A DNA stretch of 64,000 bases from Acanthochlamys bracteata (GCA_019914995.1 CM034135.1:8062501-8126500), one strand, 5' to 3'; positions 38,601-51,059 are shown, counted from the first letter of the stretch. Program-made: numbers and translations. The notes: generated by a model from the letters alone, not told the origin.

Positions 38601-41566
38601 CTAGTCGCACTGAGATCCTAGCGATTGGAAGGCACGCTGGTAATAAAGCTTGAGCTCCGTGTCATTCTCAACCCTGCTCATGATCGATGCCCATGACTCG
38701 TCAAACATAAAGATCTTAAGATGTCTGTTTCTAATGACTTCAGGCCCGAAAGGGAGCTTCCGCACTCTCTTACATTGGTGTATCACTAGAAACTTCAGAG
38801 AAGGGAAAGTGTACTCACCACCGCAAACGCTGTGCAGATTGGGAAGGTTAATCAGCATCAATGTCCTCAAGCAACGGAACGGTTCTTCTACTTTTTCTTC
38901 TAGCACTAGACCACCAGCGACGCTTCCTTCTGCAATAGCTTGCTTCATTTTGAAGCAATCCCTCACTTCAAGATGCTCGAGGCTTTGGAGTTGCATAACC
39001 CAAGTGATGTTGTCTAATTCGAAGCAGTCTTCAACGTATAGCTCCCGGATCGAAGGCAGAGCTACTCCTGCAGGTTGTATTTGTTGCCATATAATATTCG
39101 AAACACGCCACAAACTAAGAGTTTCCAATTCTGGAAGAGTCCATCCTTCTTCAAACATCAGCAGTGGACCAAAAGATTCAAACTTGAGCTCCTTGAGATT
39201 TCTGCTCAATGATGGTCTGGTACCAACGATATTTATCATGTTTCTCTTCTCCTCTTCACTATAATAACCGCCAATCAAACAAATCGATCGTGTGAAATAA
39301 TTACGAGCGGTGGTTGTTGATAATTGGAGGAGATCATCAAAGCTTTCTATGGATATCCCAAGATATTGCAGGCTGTTGCTCAAGCTCAGCACCTCTTCAA
39401 TGCTTGCATACTTATGGTCCTCCGAGTTGATTATTTCTCCCCAACCCCAACCGATAAAACCACTTTTATACAGGTCGAGCACTAGTAGATTGGATAGGGT
39501 CGATATCCATCCGTATGGTATGCATTTGAGACGAAAGGTATTTCGAAGAAGCAAAAACTTGAGATTTTTCAAGTTCTTCACTGTGTCCGGTAGTTCCCCA
39601 ATCTTAGTATTAGATAGATTCAAATAGAGAAGATTTTCAAGAGAACCAATCTCCTCAGTAATATACTTAATCTTGGAATATTGTAAATCCAAATATTGCA
39701 GATTTTTAGGAGAGACCAGTCGTGGAATAGAGAGGTAATCAAATTTGTGACCATCATAAAAGATTGTAATGCTTAACAATTCGAAGCAGTCTAGTGGGTA
39801 GTCCTTTTCTGCTTCCTCATTCTCTTTTTTTTCGGTTAGCAAGGATACACGTTGAGCTTCTTGCAACTGGTTGGCATCAATTTCCTCGAATTTTTTCACC
39901 ATCCATTTATTTGGTTTGCGCCCTTCTTCATTCGCAATCCATAACGCCATATCTCGAATAACATCGTGCATCCACACCTGCACGTTAAGGATACCAAAAT
40001 ATAGTAAATACTATATGCAAGCATTCGCAAGCAATGTTCAGGAGAGCTAATTATATGAGCTAGGATTTGAAAATCATCGAAAGAATACAAAAAATGAGTA
40101 AAAAGGAAAAACAAAATTATTTCTAAACATTAGTAGTTTACCTCCCTTTCATCATCAAGATCATGTTCTAACAAAGCTGCCATTTTCAGTCTTCCAACAA
40201 GAAAAATACCATCTCTATAAGCATTGTCGTAATTGTTTGTCGAGTTGCAATCTATAAATCCAAAGCCAATCCAACTCTCTACCAGATTGTAAACATCTAT
40301 CCTCCAATCTTCTGGCCACAGTGCACAAGACAAAAAGCATTTCTTTTCCGTATCATCTCGCAAAGAGCCTTAACTAAGCATAAGTATTTTAAATGTTTCA
40401 TCTTGTCCATCTGGTACTCGAAGGTGTTTTGATTTTCTGATAAAGTTGAGAGCCTCCCGCCACTCTTTGGTAGTTACTTTTGTAGCCATAGCGCTCCCAA
40501 TAGAATTCAGTGCGAGGGGCAATCCCTTACATTCCTCAGCAATAGCCTTTGCTGCAAGTTGGATTCCTTCATCTAACATGAGATCCTCAGAAATTTTGTC
40601 TTTAAATATTCGCCATGCGTCTTCCTTATTCAAAGTATCAACCTTGATCTTCTTGTTCACTTTCATTTCAGCACATACTTTGGGAATTCTTGTGGTTAAT
40701 ATGACCTTTCTCTTAAATTGTTTGCCACCTTGAGTTGCAGGGATTCCAACCTCCTCTAAATTCAGAGATACCCAGACATCATCTAGCAATAGAAGAATGT
40801 TTTTCTTGCTCATATAGTTGGAGATGAGTTTGGGTAGGTTCTCATAACTCAGTTGTAGCTCTAATGCGTTTGCTATTTTTGTTGAGAGGTTCTGCGGTGC
40901 ACAATCTTTTGAAACCACGACCCAAATGACACGATCAAAGCTGCAATAGCTACTAAGTAAGCCGCCAGATTGTAACTCATTGTTAATTTTTTTGAGTAAT
41001 ATAGTCTTACCAACTCCACCCATGCCTACTATTCCCAACATATTTTCTCCATCGTCAGTCAAAAATTTAGCGGTCTCCTCAAGATAGGAGACCAAGCCAT
41101 AGGTGGAAGAGTTGATTGGTAGCTCTTGAACAGTTGCCGGAGGTGGCTTCATACTCTGGCTGTTGCTGTGGGCAACTCCTTCCTTGTGAAGAGTCTCCAC
41201 TCGTGCGAGCAATTTGGGCGATGCTATGCTGGTGCGCACATAATCAAAGGAGAAAGCACTCATGTGTTGGAGATGGCGGTTGGTCAGTTGGGTAGCTTCT
41301 TTAAGTATTTCTTCGACCTTCTCGAGCCAACTATCAACTTCTTTCTGCCAGACATTCCCTTTGAGCTCAAATATCTCGGTTTTAAGAACAACATCGTCCT
41401 TGAGACCCTGCAAACGGTAGGAGGAATTTCTGAGAGCATTGATTTTGGAATTGAGACGGCCGAGATATGGTATAAAGGCTGCTGCTAGCAAGGTGATCGC
41501 TGTGATTGCCAAACGGAATGCCCAGCCGACGAACACCGAAGTAAGTTGGTTCTTGAAGGCTTGCAT
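38601..41566 (-). pseudogene. NLR A: CNL immune receptor with a nonsense codon
   Basis: Two exons, 41566-40142 and 39977-38601, separated by a 164-base intron with its borders at the same place as in B and C. Reading through one stop gives about 933 residues. There is one N-terminal hydrophobic segment (FRLAITAITLLAAAFIPYL), a helical region, then NB-ARC motifs: P-loop GMGGVGKTILL, VIWVVVSKD, ILLLLDDVW, VILTTRIPKVC, CKGLPLALNSIG, CFLSCALWPED and VWMHDVIRDMALWIA, followed by short LRRs. At 40370-40372 TAA replaces the tyrosine codon of LMLSYDSL in B and C, ending the product after NB-ARC ARC1. A truncated NB-ARC protein is possible, but I call it a pseudogene. Upstream the frame stays open through a proline-rich leader to the LTR-like insertion at 41734. 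Confidence 0.85.
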
Positions 41567-41733
41567 GGTGGTTGGTCCGGAGGGAGGACGAGGGCGTGGT
41601 GATTGAAGAATTGGTGGAGTTGATGGAGGTGGTGGGCGACGGGGTTTCTGAGGCTTTTGGTGTGACGGAGGACTTGGTGGTTGAATAGTGGGAGGAGTTG
41701 GTGGGAGAACGGACGGAGGTTTCGGTGGGTGAG

Positions 41734-44700
41734 TGTCACGACCCAACCTGGGCCATAACCGGCACTAGACTAAACCAAACCTAAGTAGAACTCAAGCTTA
41801 GTCCAGCCTAGTAAGCCTAATACAAAAATCGACTCAAAACATCACAATCTAAATTTTATAGAAAATTTTGACAGAACCTTCCTTAAAAATCCAAGGAGAT
41901 GAACCTAACAATAAAACCACAACAATACTATCACAAATCCGTTCAACAACACGAATAAATAAAACACAAAAAAAACTTAACAACTTATACAACCGCTACC
42001 TGCGGTAATACATCTCAACAAATGAGAAAAACAAATAAATAAACAACTGGCTATCAAGCCGATAAGTTACAAACAATAATAATAACGAAACAGTCCCTCG
42101 AGTGTTACAGAGCCAACTAAAATAATAAATAGAAATATTTTAAACATACCATCATTATATCTCTCAGGTCCATGATAAGATCCGCTAACTCGAACTCAGC
42201 CCTGCAACAACTGGGGGAGGCCAAAGAAAGAGAAGGCTGAGCCCAGTCTCAGTGAGGTAATAAATCAAGGATGCATAATTTAGAGTTTCTAATGCATTAC
42301 CCTATCGTTATTTCTCTATATCTCTATATGAGATAAATGCAACGATAGATCAGATCATTCCTTATCTAGTCCTAGACCGTCCCATACCGGCCTAGTTCTA
42401 ATAAGGACAGATACGGAAGCATGACATGCAACACAACTCTTTCCTCGTAATAAATAATTATGTTATAAGAGTTCTAAATTCTTATATTTTCATATTCATA
42501 TATGAATAATAAATATACAATCATAAAATCGATGTTATCTATAAGCATGTGTATGTTTATCAATGAATAATATACATGTAGTTCATCCACTGAGCATACT
42601 ACATGTAATATTTGTCAGCACCCAGTAAATCAAAATCATATACTCAAATGATAAAGCGGGGCCATGTCTCCACTCGCATTATGATGCTATCAACATACAC
42701 ACACATGCGGTGAGAATTTTAAGCTAGATATATTGTATGCCTCAATTAGAGCCTTATGCATTTGCATTTACGTTTCTCATGTAGCAAGTTATCCAAAAAC
42801 AGGCATATGTAATTACATGTATATCAAGCACGCCAATATCATCTGTATGTATGGTTATGCATGCATAAATATCTATATCTATAATCTACCATTTGTCAAA
42901 AATCAAGATGGAGTAAAAGATCAATGCATGTCTATACAGTCTACATATGTTATCGTACATGCACATGTATCTATCTACATGACGTGACACTGATCAGGGA
43001 ATCAGGATAATAATCATAAATAAAGAGCGAGATCCAATCTCCAGCTCAACCTACCAACCAGGCTACTCCTGCCTCGGCGAGGTATAACCATCCCGGGTGA
43101 TCGAACCGGATGGGCCGTGGTATCGCCCCCACGCGCATGGGCCTAATAATACTATGGCCATAGGTGGGTGCCCGCCCCACACTCACTGGGGTCCTGATTT
43201 CAGCCCCTGACTCGCTTGCCTCTTGCAGCGCGAGTGTCTATGCATAAGGTCAATCGAGCTCAAAGCCTCTACAGGCATTAGTCATAGGTCATATGCATAT
43301 GCATTTTCACATGATGAGCCAGGCTTAAAAGCCTCTAATAGATTTCAATCACAACCGATGTTCATGCACATGTAGGAATACAAATATCACATGCTCTATG
43401 CTTGAAATTCATGTGCAAATAAAGGTGGAAGTCGCTCTCATATATCTAAAACTACCATGTATCATGTTACAATAATTGTCATCCTCGAAAAGTATATTTT
43501 ACCACTGAATTATGCATCCAATGCAGAAGCCCACATGGCATATATAATAGTGCATGCAATTTATTTCTAACATGCACTTGCTAGACAGGCTAAGCCATTT
43601 AGTAGTCCCAAATAAGTGTATTACGTCATGATTCTTACATATATGCCAGTTCTAAGCATGCTAATATGTTAGGCCTAAGATCTATAATTATATTTAGCAT
43701 AGATCATAACTTATATATCACAATTCTAGTTGTATAACATACAACAAATGGAATTCTTATCAACCATAAAATCTGACCAATTTCTAACATGTTAACTAAT
43801 TACTATCACTGTCTTAGTTTTATGCAAGCATGCACACATAGATATGAAGATCAAATCTCATTATGCACTGAAATTGGCAAAGTCATGCCGGAGATTCCAA
43901 AACAAATGTTACTTGCGTTGAAAACTTAACGACAAAGCTAAGAAAAAAAGACGCAAGTAACCTTCACCTGATGTCCACGCAATTCGCCTAACTCAGTAAG
44001 TTATCACTCAGCTACACCAAAAGGTTCCAAAGTTATGTCCAATCCTAAAGTAGATAAATACCACCATACTTAATTTGGTAATCAAAACCAACCACATTCA
44101 CATCTATATTCAAACATAGCCCAATTCAGTGTAAAGCACCATTAACCCAAAAATATAATAATTACATATTTAAGTCCACAATCATCAACGCAATAATTCT
44201 TGATTAGTATTAGCGCTAGCGAATTTAAAAAGCTTACCCGAATCAACAATCAATCCTAATTCCAAATCGACATCGTAGCACGCTAATGACCTCGCCGATT
44301 TTCAATCTAAGAACACCTATGGAAAAGGATTAATCGGTGGTTCAATAGCATGCTCAAGAGATAAAGAGCATCATAATTTACCTAGTTTATGTGTCTCAAA
44401 GCTCGCGGATTCCGCAAATTTTAGGGTTCCGGCGAACTTCGGCTAGGCACAAAAATCAAGCCTCGAGAAGAACCATCGTCGCTAGTAGAGTTCAGCAGAG
44501 AAGACGAGCGAAGTCAAAAAGGAACGTCGCGGTGAAATCATTGAATTTCATGGGCGGTCCGACGAAACCGCTCTTCTTCATCTCGGGCTGAAATTAAGCT
44601 CGATTGATGGAGGGAAAACCTTCAGTGAGGTGAGGAGATAGTTTTTTAGGAAGCCGGCGTCGAAGAAACGGCGGCGAATCAACGACGGACTAATTAGAGT

Positions 44701-44971
44701 TTTTGCTCGGCGGTGAAACAAAACTCAATCCGGCGAAATTGAAGCAAGGAGAGCAAGGGGAGGGCTTGGAGATGCACGCCGGAGTAAGAACAAAGAAAAA
44801 TAATGGCGCCGGAGGGGAGAAATCGCTGCCGATAAGGGGGCAGCAAGGTGGCTGTCGGGTGAAAGAAGAAAAAAAAGATGAGGAGAAAAATAAAAGAAAG
44901 AAACATTGCATAGTAAGGCTTCTAACTCCAACAATGACTTAATTCAACTCACTACTAATCAGGCTGTTACA
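41734..44971 (+). mobile_element. LTR-like 3.24-kb insertion (candidate solo LTR) with 5-bp target duplication
   Basis: The segment begins TGTCACGACC, ends GGCTGTTACA (TG...CA termini) and is flanked on both sides by GTGAG (41729-41733 and 44972-44976), a perfect 5-base target duplication. It carries no gag, protease, RT or integrase that I can see, so it is best read as a very long solo LTR or a non-autonomous LTR element. Internally it has a GC-richer tract (about 43020-43260) and many ATGCAT-type words. Part of it recurs at 62943-64000. It separates the signal-peptide/proline-rich mini-ORF at 44972-45113 from the leader of NLR A. Confidence 0.75.
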
Positions 44972-45113
44972 GTGAGATGGGGGATAATGGCTGGGATGGC
45001 TTCAGCATAGGTGGCTTAGGATGTGGTCTTCCTCCGCCGCCGGTGGAAGAAGAAAGGTTAGTGGCTAGTTGTAGCACGAGAGTGAAGAGAATGGCAAAGA
45101 GCAGCTTCACCAT
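44972..45113 (-). pseudogene. Secretory signal-peptide and proline-rich mini-ORF cut by the insertion
   Basis: ATG at 45113 opens MVKLLFAILFTLVLQLATNL, a textbook signal peptide, followed by SSSTGGGGRPHPKPPMLKPS and QPLSPIS. The reading then runs into the LTR-like element, whose terminal TGTAACAG supplies a stop. Across the insertion, NLR A's upstream frame is also proline-rich (HPPKPPSVLPPTPP...), suggesting that the two were once one secreted or membrane-directed leader. However, joining the flanks at one copy of the target duplication leaves the frames one base apart, so they may be separate genes or a later indel may have intervened. There is a degraded second copy at about 45985-46120. 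Confidence 0.5.
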
Positions 45114-45329
45114 GTTGGAAGCAGAGAGGGACCGATGAGCGAGTGTAAGTACGCTGCTGAAGTTGAAGTAATGTTCGTTCCTTTTTCTTATAGAAAGTTT
45201 GCGACTTGCGAGTTTTTGTTGGTGGTTTTCTACTCCGAGTAAAATGAAAAAATCAACAAACGCTAGCAATAACACATTAGTTAATTAATTACAGCTGGCT
45301 GTTTCTTTGAATGACTTAGATGTAACATG

Positions 45330-45810
45330 CTGGATGTTTTAAAAATTCCCACATGTTACATTGCCATGGATATTGTGCCGATCATGTTCTTTAAAATTAC
45401 CCACGAAAGCAAGCTCACCAACTTGTTCTTTCAAGTTAAGAAATTATCACCAAGTCAACGTAAGATTAGAAATAAAGCTTTTCATCTGATTTTCACCAAC
45501 GGGCACGTATGGGAAAGCTTTTTATTTTTTTTTTTCACTTTAATTTTTTATTTTTTACTAAAATTTTAAAATATTTTAATAATTTCAAAATTATAAAAAT
45601 AATTTTACATAAAATTTTATGATTAATTATTTTTATTATTTTTAAATAAATAAATAAAATTTATTTTAAGAAAATTTTTAAATATATATCTTTAAATTAC
45701 ACTATAATATTTTAGACGAAAAACATGAAAACAAGCTCACCAACTTGTTCTTTCGTATTAAGAAATTTTTCCAAGTCAACATATGATTAGAAATAAAGCT
45801 TTTCTATCTC
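45330..45810. repeat. NLR-associated upstream repeat
   Basis: The phrase AGCAAGCTCACCAACTTGTTCTTTC with following AAGTCAACGTAAGATTAGAA occurs at about 45410-45470, again at about 45735-45795, and in closely related form upstream of B (51380-51440 and 51478-51540) and C (62878-62942). It therefore travels with the 5' flanks of this NLR family and marks the duplication unit. Confidence 0.65.
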
Positions 45811-45984
45811 ATTTTCACTTGCCCGTTGGGAGAGCTTTTCATTTTCACTAGAACATTTTAAATACTTTATATTTTTTTAATTTAAAAAATATGAAATAAA
45901 TTTACATTATAAAATTGTATTACTAATTTAGATAATATAAAATCGAATATTTTCAGCATTTTAAAAACAAAAATACTATATACT

Positions 45985-46120
45985 CTTCAGTATAGGTGGC
46001 TTAGGATGTGGTTTTCCTCCGCCGGCGGTGACGGGAGGATTTTAAAGAGCGGAGGAAGAAGAAAGGTTAGTGGCTAGTTGTAGCACGGAGAGCGAAGAGA
46101 ACGGCAAGTAGTTTCACCAT
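45985..46120 (-). pseudogene. Degraded duplicate of the signal-peptide/proline-rich mini-ORF
   Basis: The sequence closely matches 44998-45125, including GGTGGCTTAGGATGTGG, CTCCGCCG and AAGAAAGGTTAGTGGCTAGTTGTAGCACG, but with indels, and with an extra 24 or so bases around GACGGGAGGATTTTAAAGAG. The start codon region is altered. It is a non-functional copy that shows local duplication of the leader exon. Confidence 0.6.
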
Positions 46121-46849
46121 CGGTGATCGAAGATAAAAAATAAGAGTTTGCTGATGGCATCGCTGTTGAGGAACTGAAGCTACTTGTCTCGTTTGAGTAC
46201 TTCCTCGTAATAGACTTCTCACCGCTGCCGATTGCAGGTGCCGACAAGGTTGGCTTCGTGAAATCTAGTTGGGTTTGACTGGCGCTGTAGATGCCGGTGG
46301 TTGTGGCACTGGTGCTGGCGGTTGATTGAATTATGGTGATGGAGAAATCTCCGGTGAGGGCACCATCGGATCGCGGCGAAAACGAGCGTGACCAGTTCGA
46401 TGTAAAATGAAAATCATCTTATTAAATTTGGATATTGTAATATCAGCAATCTCACCGCAATCGATTTAATGCTACCGTCGTTGTTGGAAATCCACCACAA
46501 GCAACGACAACATTTGATCTTGAAAGCTAAGTAACTAAAATTTATAAACTTCTCAAACCCGCAGTTGCTGCTTCCTGAATGGCTAACGCGTCCTCCATCT
46601 TCGAACGCTGGCGGCCGGAAGCGAACTATTATTAGCTAAATTCCCTTTTCTTTTCTTTTTTCTAAAAAATTATTATTAGCTAGCTGTTTGCTCGTGCTTT
46701 GTTTCATCAACTAATTGGGGTTTGGTTAAGGGGTTCGAGTCATGGGGAACATCGTTTCAAAGCTTTCTTGTAATAAATAAATATCAATATAATTGAAGAT
46801 ATATTGAAGTCTTGACAAAGCCATTATGGACCACAATACCATTGCAATT
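46121..46849. other. Unassigned spacer with moderate GC
   Basis: The interval 46140-46620 is less AT-rich than its neighbours and contains GGTG/CCGGTG-like words (for example GATGCCGGTGGTTGTGGCACTGG). No reading frame is open over a useful length, so it may be an old coding or transposon relic. I cannot name a source. Confidence 0.4.
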
Positions 46850-47108
46850 AGCGTTTTTCAAATCCTTTTTTTTTTATTTTTCAATTTTATATTTTTTAAT
46901 ATATATTATATAAATATTAAAAATTTATTTAAAATTTAAAAAATATAAAAATTTTACATAATAAAATTTTTATTATATATTTTTATTATTTTTTTAAAAA
47001 TAAAAAAATAAAATTTATTTTTAAAAAAATATTTTTATTTAAAAAAATTTATTTTTAAAAAAATATTTTTATTTAAAAAAATTTATTTTATAAGTATTTT
47101 TAAACGCT
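46850..47108. repeat. MITE-like AT-rich palindromic element
   Basis: The segment begins AGCGTTT and ends AAACGCT, an exact 7-base terminal inverted repeat. Almost everything between is A/T in self-complementary runs, with a tandem pair of ATTTATTTTTAAAAAAATA-like units. The size (259 bases) fits a miniature inverted-repeat transposon. Confidence 0.55.
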
Positions 47109-47749
47109 TCACTTTATAAGCTCCATCTCAGAAAATCTCAGAAAAGCTCCAGTTGTGAGCTATCGGCATCAATGTCAAAATGACATTATTGTTTCTATTT
47201 GTAGGGGCCTTTTGCTTTTTATAAAGTTTTACTCCCAAACTTCCAGAGGTTAGGATCCCGTAATGTGATCATGTTTCTGAATTTGGAATAGGTAACCTAC
47301 CATTTTTTCTTCACCTCCTGTTTTGTGCAAACTGATGAATTCATAGTAATCGGCATGTTAAATCAGCAGAACATCATTTTGTTTTCTGCAAGCCTTTTGA
47401 AATTCGAACCTATTTCAATCACAAAATGTGAGACAATCATATACGATCTTAACATTCAGTAATTTCATTTTTCAATTCAAAGAAAAAAATTGCAAAAAGT
47501 TGTATCGCTCAAAGTTGATTGATGCTGTTGTATCGCTCAAAGTATGAGGATGAAATTTTGAGTGATGCACAATAATGAGAATGTTTTTTTATTTTGGGGT
47601 ACAACCAATCCCAACTGAATTAAGATAAATTGATTAATTATTACGATGACCAAACAAAATTTGAAATGAAAGATGGAAATTTTTTCTGGAGCTAAAATTG
47701 AAAAGAACATTACACATGAAGAAGCATCTAAGATCTACTTGTACTGAGA
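47109..47749. other. 3' flank of NLR B
   Basis: This contains the repeated word GTATCGCTCAAAGT (twice near 47505-47550). From there on the sequence matches the 3' flank of NLR C (58128-58330) and in part that of D (35062-35213). It therefore belongs to the duplicated unit and probably includes 3' UTR. Confidence 0.6.
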
Positions 47750-50700
47750 TTATAGCGATTGGAAGGCACGCTGGTAGTAAAGCTTGAGCTCCACATTCTC
47801 AACCCTGCTCATGATCGATGCCCATAACTCGTCCTCCATACTAATCTTAAGTTGTCCGTTTCTGATGATTTCAGTCCCGAAAGGGAGCTTCTGCAAACGG
47901 TCACAATCATCGATTTCTAGAAGCTTGAGAGAAGGGAAAGCGTACTCACCGTTGCAAAAGCTATGCAGATTACGCAATCCAAATAGCTTCAATGTCTTCA
48001 AGCAACGGAACGGTTCTTCTACAATATTTTCTTCTATTACTAGACCACCAGCCACGCTGTCTTCTGCGATAACTTGGTTCATCACCTTACAACTATCCAC
48101 TTTAAGATGCTCGAGGCTTGGGAGTTGCATAACCCAAGTGATGTTTTCTAATTCGTTGCAGTACATAATGTATAGCTCCCGGATCGAAAGCAGAGCTACT
48201 CCTGCAGGTTGTACTTGCTGCCATATGATTTCGTTAACTTGCACAATTGTAAGAGTTTCCAACTGCGTAAGAGTCCATCCTTCTTCAAATATCAGCGATG
48301 AATCAAAATATTTAAACTTTAGCTCCTTGAGATTTCTGCTCAATGGTGGTCTAGTACTAACGAGATTTACCATCTTTCTCTTTTCGTCTTCACTACAATC
48401 ACTTTCACCAATCAAAGAAATTGATCGCGTGAAATAAGTTTTTGATAATCGGAGAAGATCATCAAATCTTTCCATCAATATCCCAAGATATTGCAAGCTG
48501 TTGCTCAAGCTCAGTACTTCTTCAATGCTTGCTGATGTCCTTTCTTGCTGGTTGATTATTCCCCAACCCACGAAATTACTGGCGTACAGATCAAGCACTA
48601 ATAGATCAGATAAATTTGATATGATTCCGAAGGGTATGTATATGAGATACAGTGTATTTCGAAGAAGCAGAAACTTGAGCTTTTTCAAGTTCATCATTGT
48701 GTTCGGCAGTTTCTCTATTGAAGTATAGGATAGATTCAAATAGAGAAGATTTTCAAAAAAACCAATTTCCTCGATATTATACACAAAGTTGCAACATTGT
48801 AAATCCAAATATTGCAGCTTTTGTGGAGAGACCAATTGTGGAATAGAGAGGCTTTTATAATTGTCGGAAAAGATTGTAAGGCTTAACAATTCTGAGCAGT
48901 GTAGTGGGTACGTTTGTGCTTCTCCTTCTTCTTTGATTAGTAAAGATAGACGTTGCGCCCCTTGCAACTGGTGGGTATCAATTTCGTTGAATTTTGTGAC
49001 CATCCATTTATTTGGTTTGTGCCCCTTTTCGTTCGCAATCCATAACGCCATATCTCGAATAACGTCGTGCATCCACACCTGCGCGTTAAGAACCGAAAAA
49101 ACATAATAAGACTTTATAAAGTATTTGACTTGATACACATAATAAATTAAGCTTTTAGTTGTTGCAGGATTGATGATTATTACTTATACTAATTGGAAGG
49201 TTGAGAACTATTGCGTTGGTATAGATAAAGGAGCAACTTTTTAAAAAAAAAACATCCAAACTTGTTCTAGCTTATAGAACAACAACTACATATGAGCCCC
49301 AAGATATAGTAAACAATACATGAGCTAGCATATATATATATGCAAGTGCTGCTCTATGCAAGTGCTGCTCGATATACTAGGTAGAATTTGAAATCATTGA
49401 AAGAATATACCAGAATGAGTAAAAAGGAAAAACAATATTATTACTAAAGATTAGTAATTTACTTACCTTCGTCTCATCGTCAGTATCATATTCTAGCAAT
49501 GCTGCCATTCTCAATCTTCCAACCAGAAAAACACCATTTGCATAAGCACTGTCGTAATTATTTGTCGAGTTGCAATCTAGAAACCCGAAGCCAATCCAAC
49601 TAAGTATAAGCTTGGAGACGTCTATTTTCCAATCTTCTGGCCACAGTGCACAAGACAAAAAACATTTCTTTTCCGTATCATCCTGCAAAGAGTCATAACT
49701 AAGCATAAGTATATTAAATGTTTCATCTTGCCCATCTGGTACTCGAAGGTGTTTTGATTTTCTGATAAATTTGAGAGCCTCCCGCCACTCTGTGGTAGTT
49801 GATTTTGCAGCCATAGCGCGCCCTATAGAATTCAGTGCGAGGGGCAACCCCTTACATTCCTCAGCAATAGCTTCTGCGGCGAGTCGAATCCCTCCATCTG
49901 ACATGAGATCCTCAGGAATTTTGTCTTTAAATAAAAGCCAAGCGTCTTCCTTATTCAAAGTATCAACCTTGATCTTCCTCTTCACTTTCATTTCAGCGCA
50001 TACTTTGGGAATTCTTGTGGTTAATATCACTTTTCTCTTAAATTGTTTGCCACCTTGATTTGCAGGGATTCCAACCTGCTCTAGATTCAAATATTCCCAG
50101 ACATCATCTAGCAATAGAAGAAAGTTCTTCTTGCTCATATAGTTGGAGATGAGTTTGGGTAGGTTCTCATCACTCAGTTGTAGCTCTAATGCCTTTGCTA
50201 CTTTTGTTGAGAGGTTCTGCGGTGTACAATCTTTTGAAGCCACGACCCAAATGACACGATCAAAGCTGCAACAGCTGCTAAGTGAGCCGCCAGATCGTAG
50301 CTCATTGTTTATTCTCTTGAGCAGTGTAGTCTTGCCGATTCCACCCATACCTACTATTCCCAACATATTTTCTTCATCATCAGCCAAAATTTTGGCAGCC
50401 TCCTTGATGTAGGAGTCTAAGCCGAAAGTGGAAGAGTCAATTTTTTGCTCTTGAACAGCTACCGGAGGCGGCTTCATCCCCTCGCTGTTGTTGTGAAAAA
50501 CTCCTTCCTTGAGAAGAGTCTGCACTCGTGCGAGCAATTTGGGCAATACAATACTGATGCGAACATAGTCAAAGGTGAAAGAACTCTTGCGTCGGAGATG
50601 GTGGTCTATCAGTTGGGTAGCTTCTTTAAGTATTTGTTCAACCTTCTCGACCCAATTGTTTACTTCATTCGGCCAGACATGCCCTCTAAGCTTAAAGATT

Positions 50701-51059
50701 TCAATTTTAAGAGAGACATCGTTATTGAGAATCTGCAAATCCTCGGAGGCTTTGTTGAGAGCATTGATGTTGGAGTTGAGACGGCAGAGATATGGTATCA
50801 ATGTTGTTGTCAGCATGGCAATAGCAATTGTTGCTAAACCCAATGCCCAGTTAAACAGATTCCATGAGATATGGCTTTTGACCTGAATAAGTCCTTCCTT
50901 GAGATATGGTATGCACCCTGCTGCTAGCATGGTGATCGTTGCAGTTACCAAACCGGAAGACCAGTTAACAAACTGCAAAGTCAGTCTGTTCTTTAATGCT
51001 TCCATGATGGTTGGTTGGTGGAGAGGAGGAGGAGGAGGAGGAAGTCGTGGATCGAGCAT
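47750..51059 (-). CDS. NLR B: apparently intact CNL immune receptor with hydrophobic N-terminus
   Basis: Exons 51059-49467 and 49078-47750 give about 973 residues (955 if the ATG at 51005 is used). The first ATG after the likely TATA box is the one at 51059 (MLDPRLPPPPPP). From MEALKNRL the order is: hydrophobic segment 1 at about 12-36, segment 2 at about 48-73 (an internal repeat), helical region 74-200, NB-ARC with P-loop GMGGIGKTT at about 219-227, VIWVVASKD, kinase-2 FLLLLDDVW at about 295-303, VILTTRIPKVC, CKGLPLAL at about 384-391, CFLSCALWPED, then exon 2 opening VWMHDVIRDMALWIA (MHD motif), and about 13 irregular LRRs ending YYQRAFQSL. NB-ARC motifs fit non-TIR receptors of RPS5/RPS2 type, which sense pathogen effectors inside the cell. 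It is the only uninterrupted copy in the cluster. Confidence 0.88.

Noticed and set aside
38650..39264. 204-codon + strand ORF (and similar ones at 47784-48437 and 58365-58679)
   Set aside because: All three are antisense shadows of NLR LRR exons and are similar to each other only because the NLRs are.
42733..42987. 84-codon + strand ORF in the LTR-like element
   Set aside because: Composed of repeated ATGCAT/TATCTA words; not protein-like.
44690..44942. Overlapping ORFs on both strands near the right end of the LTR-like element
   Set aside because: They come from a purine-rich tract inside the element and change frame freely; no known domain.
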